Assembly: GCA_033439685.1 (NCBI GenBank)
Contig: JAUEDM010000005.1
Location: 2,232,001-2,296,000 of the forward strand
Source of the DNA: Apodospora peruviana
Taxonomy: Eukaryota; Ascomycota; Sordariomycetes; Sordariales; Lasiosphaeriaceae
DNA length: 64,000 bases
Reading direction: 5' to 3'
Below the pieces are notes generated by a model. It saw only the letters and a list, made by a program, of their open reading frames with translations, was not told the origin of the DNA and ran no database searches. The position numbers and the translations under genes are program-made. This document shows, piece by piece, positions 62,956-64,000 of the stretch (position 1 is its first letter; the number at the start of each line of letters is the position of its first letter).

Positions 62956-64000
62956 GTTTTTACTTACACCGGCACTGCACGGCATGCTCCAAATTCAGCC
63001 TTGATCGATCTCGGTGTTCGGCTCAATTACAACTGAGGGACCTCAGTAAATTATTTCCATGAAAATCAACTTGGTGAAGTTTATAGTCTTTGTTTTCCTC
63101 TAGACTTAGGAGATGAAGAGTATCATGTCAAAACGATGGAACTGTACCTACCAGGTACTCGGCTAATTTATGCTATTACAGGAAACGACACCCGTCCTAG
63201 GTAGGTACTCATCTCCGGTCAGCAATTCCACACTTCTTCAACATTGTGCAGAACGCCACCATAACGCAAAAGAATCCTTCAACTGCAGGATATGAAGATT
63301 ATGATCAAACCGACGACACCTCGACAACCCTATAGCATACCACACGTAATGACAATTATCTCCAACTTGTGTGAAAACCCAAAGACAATACAGTGTCCGG
63401 CACCGAGCCAGGTAGACCGAGTCCATCTTGGATGCACCTCATCTCAGACACGGAAATGCAAAGTAGCGTCTGTTTCACATCCGACACGTGGTAAAACTTG
63501 AAAATCCGCGAATAGAAAAGCCCTACAGACAAAAAATAGCCGCGCTGCTGCAAGCTAGAGGCACCGAAGGAGGTCAGAACCTTGGCTTTTTTTTTTTTAC
63601 AATTAAGCTACGGCTACTGCTGTGCTGCACTACTTTACATACGGTGTCTTCGTCTGATTCCACAGGCAATCTACCTGGATTTCGGCCCCCCAGCCAATCG
63701 GGCTGAGCATCTCTCCGGCCGATACACTATGAACCGAATATTCCACACCCTGCACTTCAAAAGCTCTTGGAGTGCATACCATTGAGTTGTTGGACGGATT
63801 GTTCTGGGGAAGAGGATATACCCTCCTTCTCGAATATCAACCAACCAGATCGGCCCCCAACTCCAGCCGGGCCGAGCAACTAAGGTACCTTATCTAGGTG
63901 AGCATTCAAATGTTGTCTACTTTGGTGCCGCCGCCCATGTTCGGCCGTGGAAAGTTCCACACTGGGCTTACTTCTCGTCCCCAACGTATTATTACTCTAT

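Larger units (their letters stand above)
61286..64000. other. Long gene-free region at window end
   Basis: About 2.7 kb without a credible gene. It holds the F-box promoter, a C-run followed by an A-run, a short telomere-like motif and T/A runs (for example 63587-63599). Frames up to 175 codons cross the low-complexity tract and are not gene-like. Confidence 0.55.

Noticed and set aside
62563..62960. Inverted repeat around the poly-C tract (AGGGTTAGGT versus ACCTAACCCT)
   Set aside because: The arms share only about 10 bp and the flanks do not pair; too short to call.

Overview
The window is nuclear DNA of a filamentous ascomycete (Pezizomycotina). Introns are short (about 50-90 bp) with GT-AG borders, coding sequence is GC-rich, and long noncoding gaps are AT-richer. 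The gene complement (NUP145 precursor with an Nup98/Nup96 cleavage motif, PHD-MYST acetyltransferase, UbiA prenyltransferase, NRPS-like reductase, fungal rhodopsin-domain protein) points to a Sordariomycete-type mould. The species cannot be named from the sequence alone.

Layout. 0.2-6.5 kb: a Git1-like MFS permease, an ornithine cyclodeaminase/mu-crystallin family protein and a beta-carbonic anhydrase. 8.1-35.7 kb is mostly a conserved housekeeping block: ribosomal protein L8 (eL8), tRNA thiolase NCS6, a small complex I MWFE-type subunit, a SAS3-type acetyltransferase, an epsin and NUP145. Next comes a divergent pair of exo-mannosidases, GH125 and GH92, and then the PP2A activator RRD1/PTPA. 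All spliced models here were joined by hand. Each keeps one reading frame except where noted.

36.0-47.6 kb looks like an accessory, secondary-metabolism-like segment: a P450, a fungal rhodopsin-domain membrane protein, a UbiA-type aromatic prenyltransferase and a single-module NRPS-like enzyme (adenylation, carrier, thioester reductase). Together they could make a prenylated aromatic aldehyde or alcohol. No polyketide synthase and no pathway transcription factor is visible. This is the best candidate for an undescribed system in the window.

47.6-55.7 kb is repeat-rich and gene-poor. It holds diverged direct repeats that recur on both sides of two intact genes, the repair factor RAD4/XPC and a SET-domain protein. 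55.7-61.3 kb contains a roadblock-like hypothetical gene, a decayed protein-kinase-like pseudogene (four homopolymer indels and a stop) and an F-box protein. 61.3-64 kb shows no gene. It contains a C-run and A-run and a two-unit telomere-like motif. No tRNA, rRNA, transposase or CRISPR array was found.
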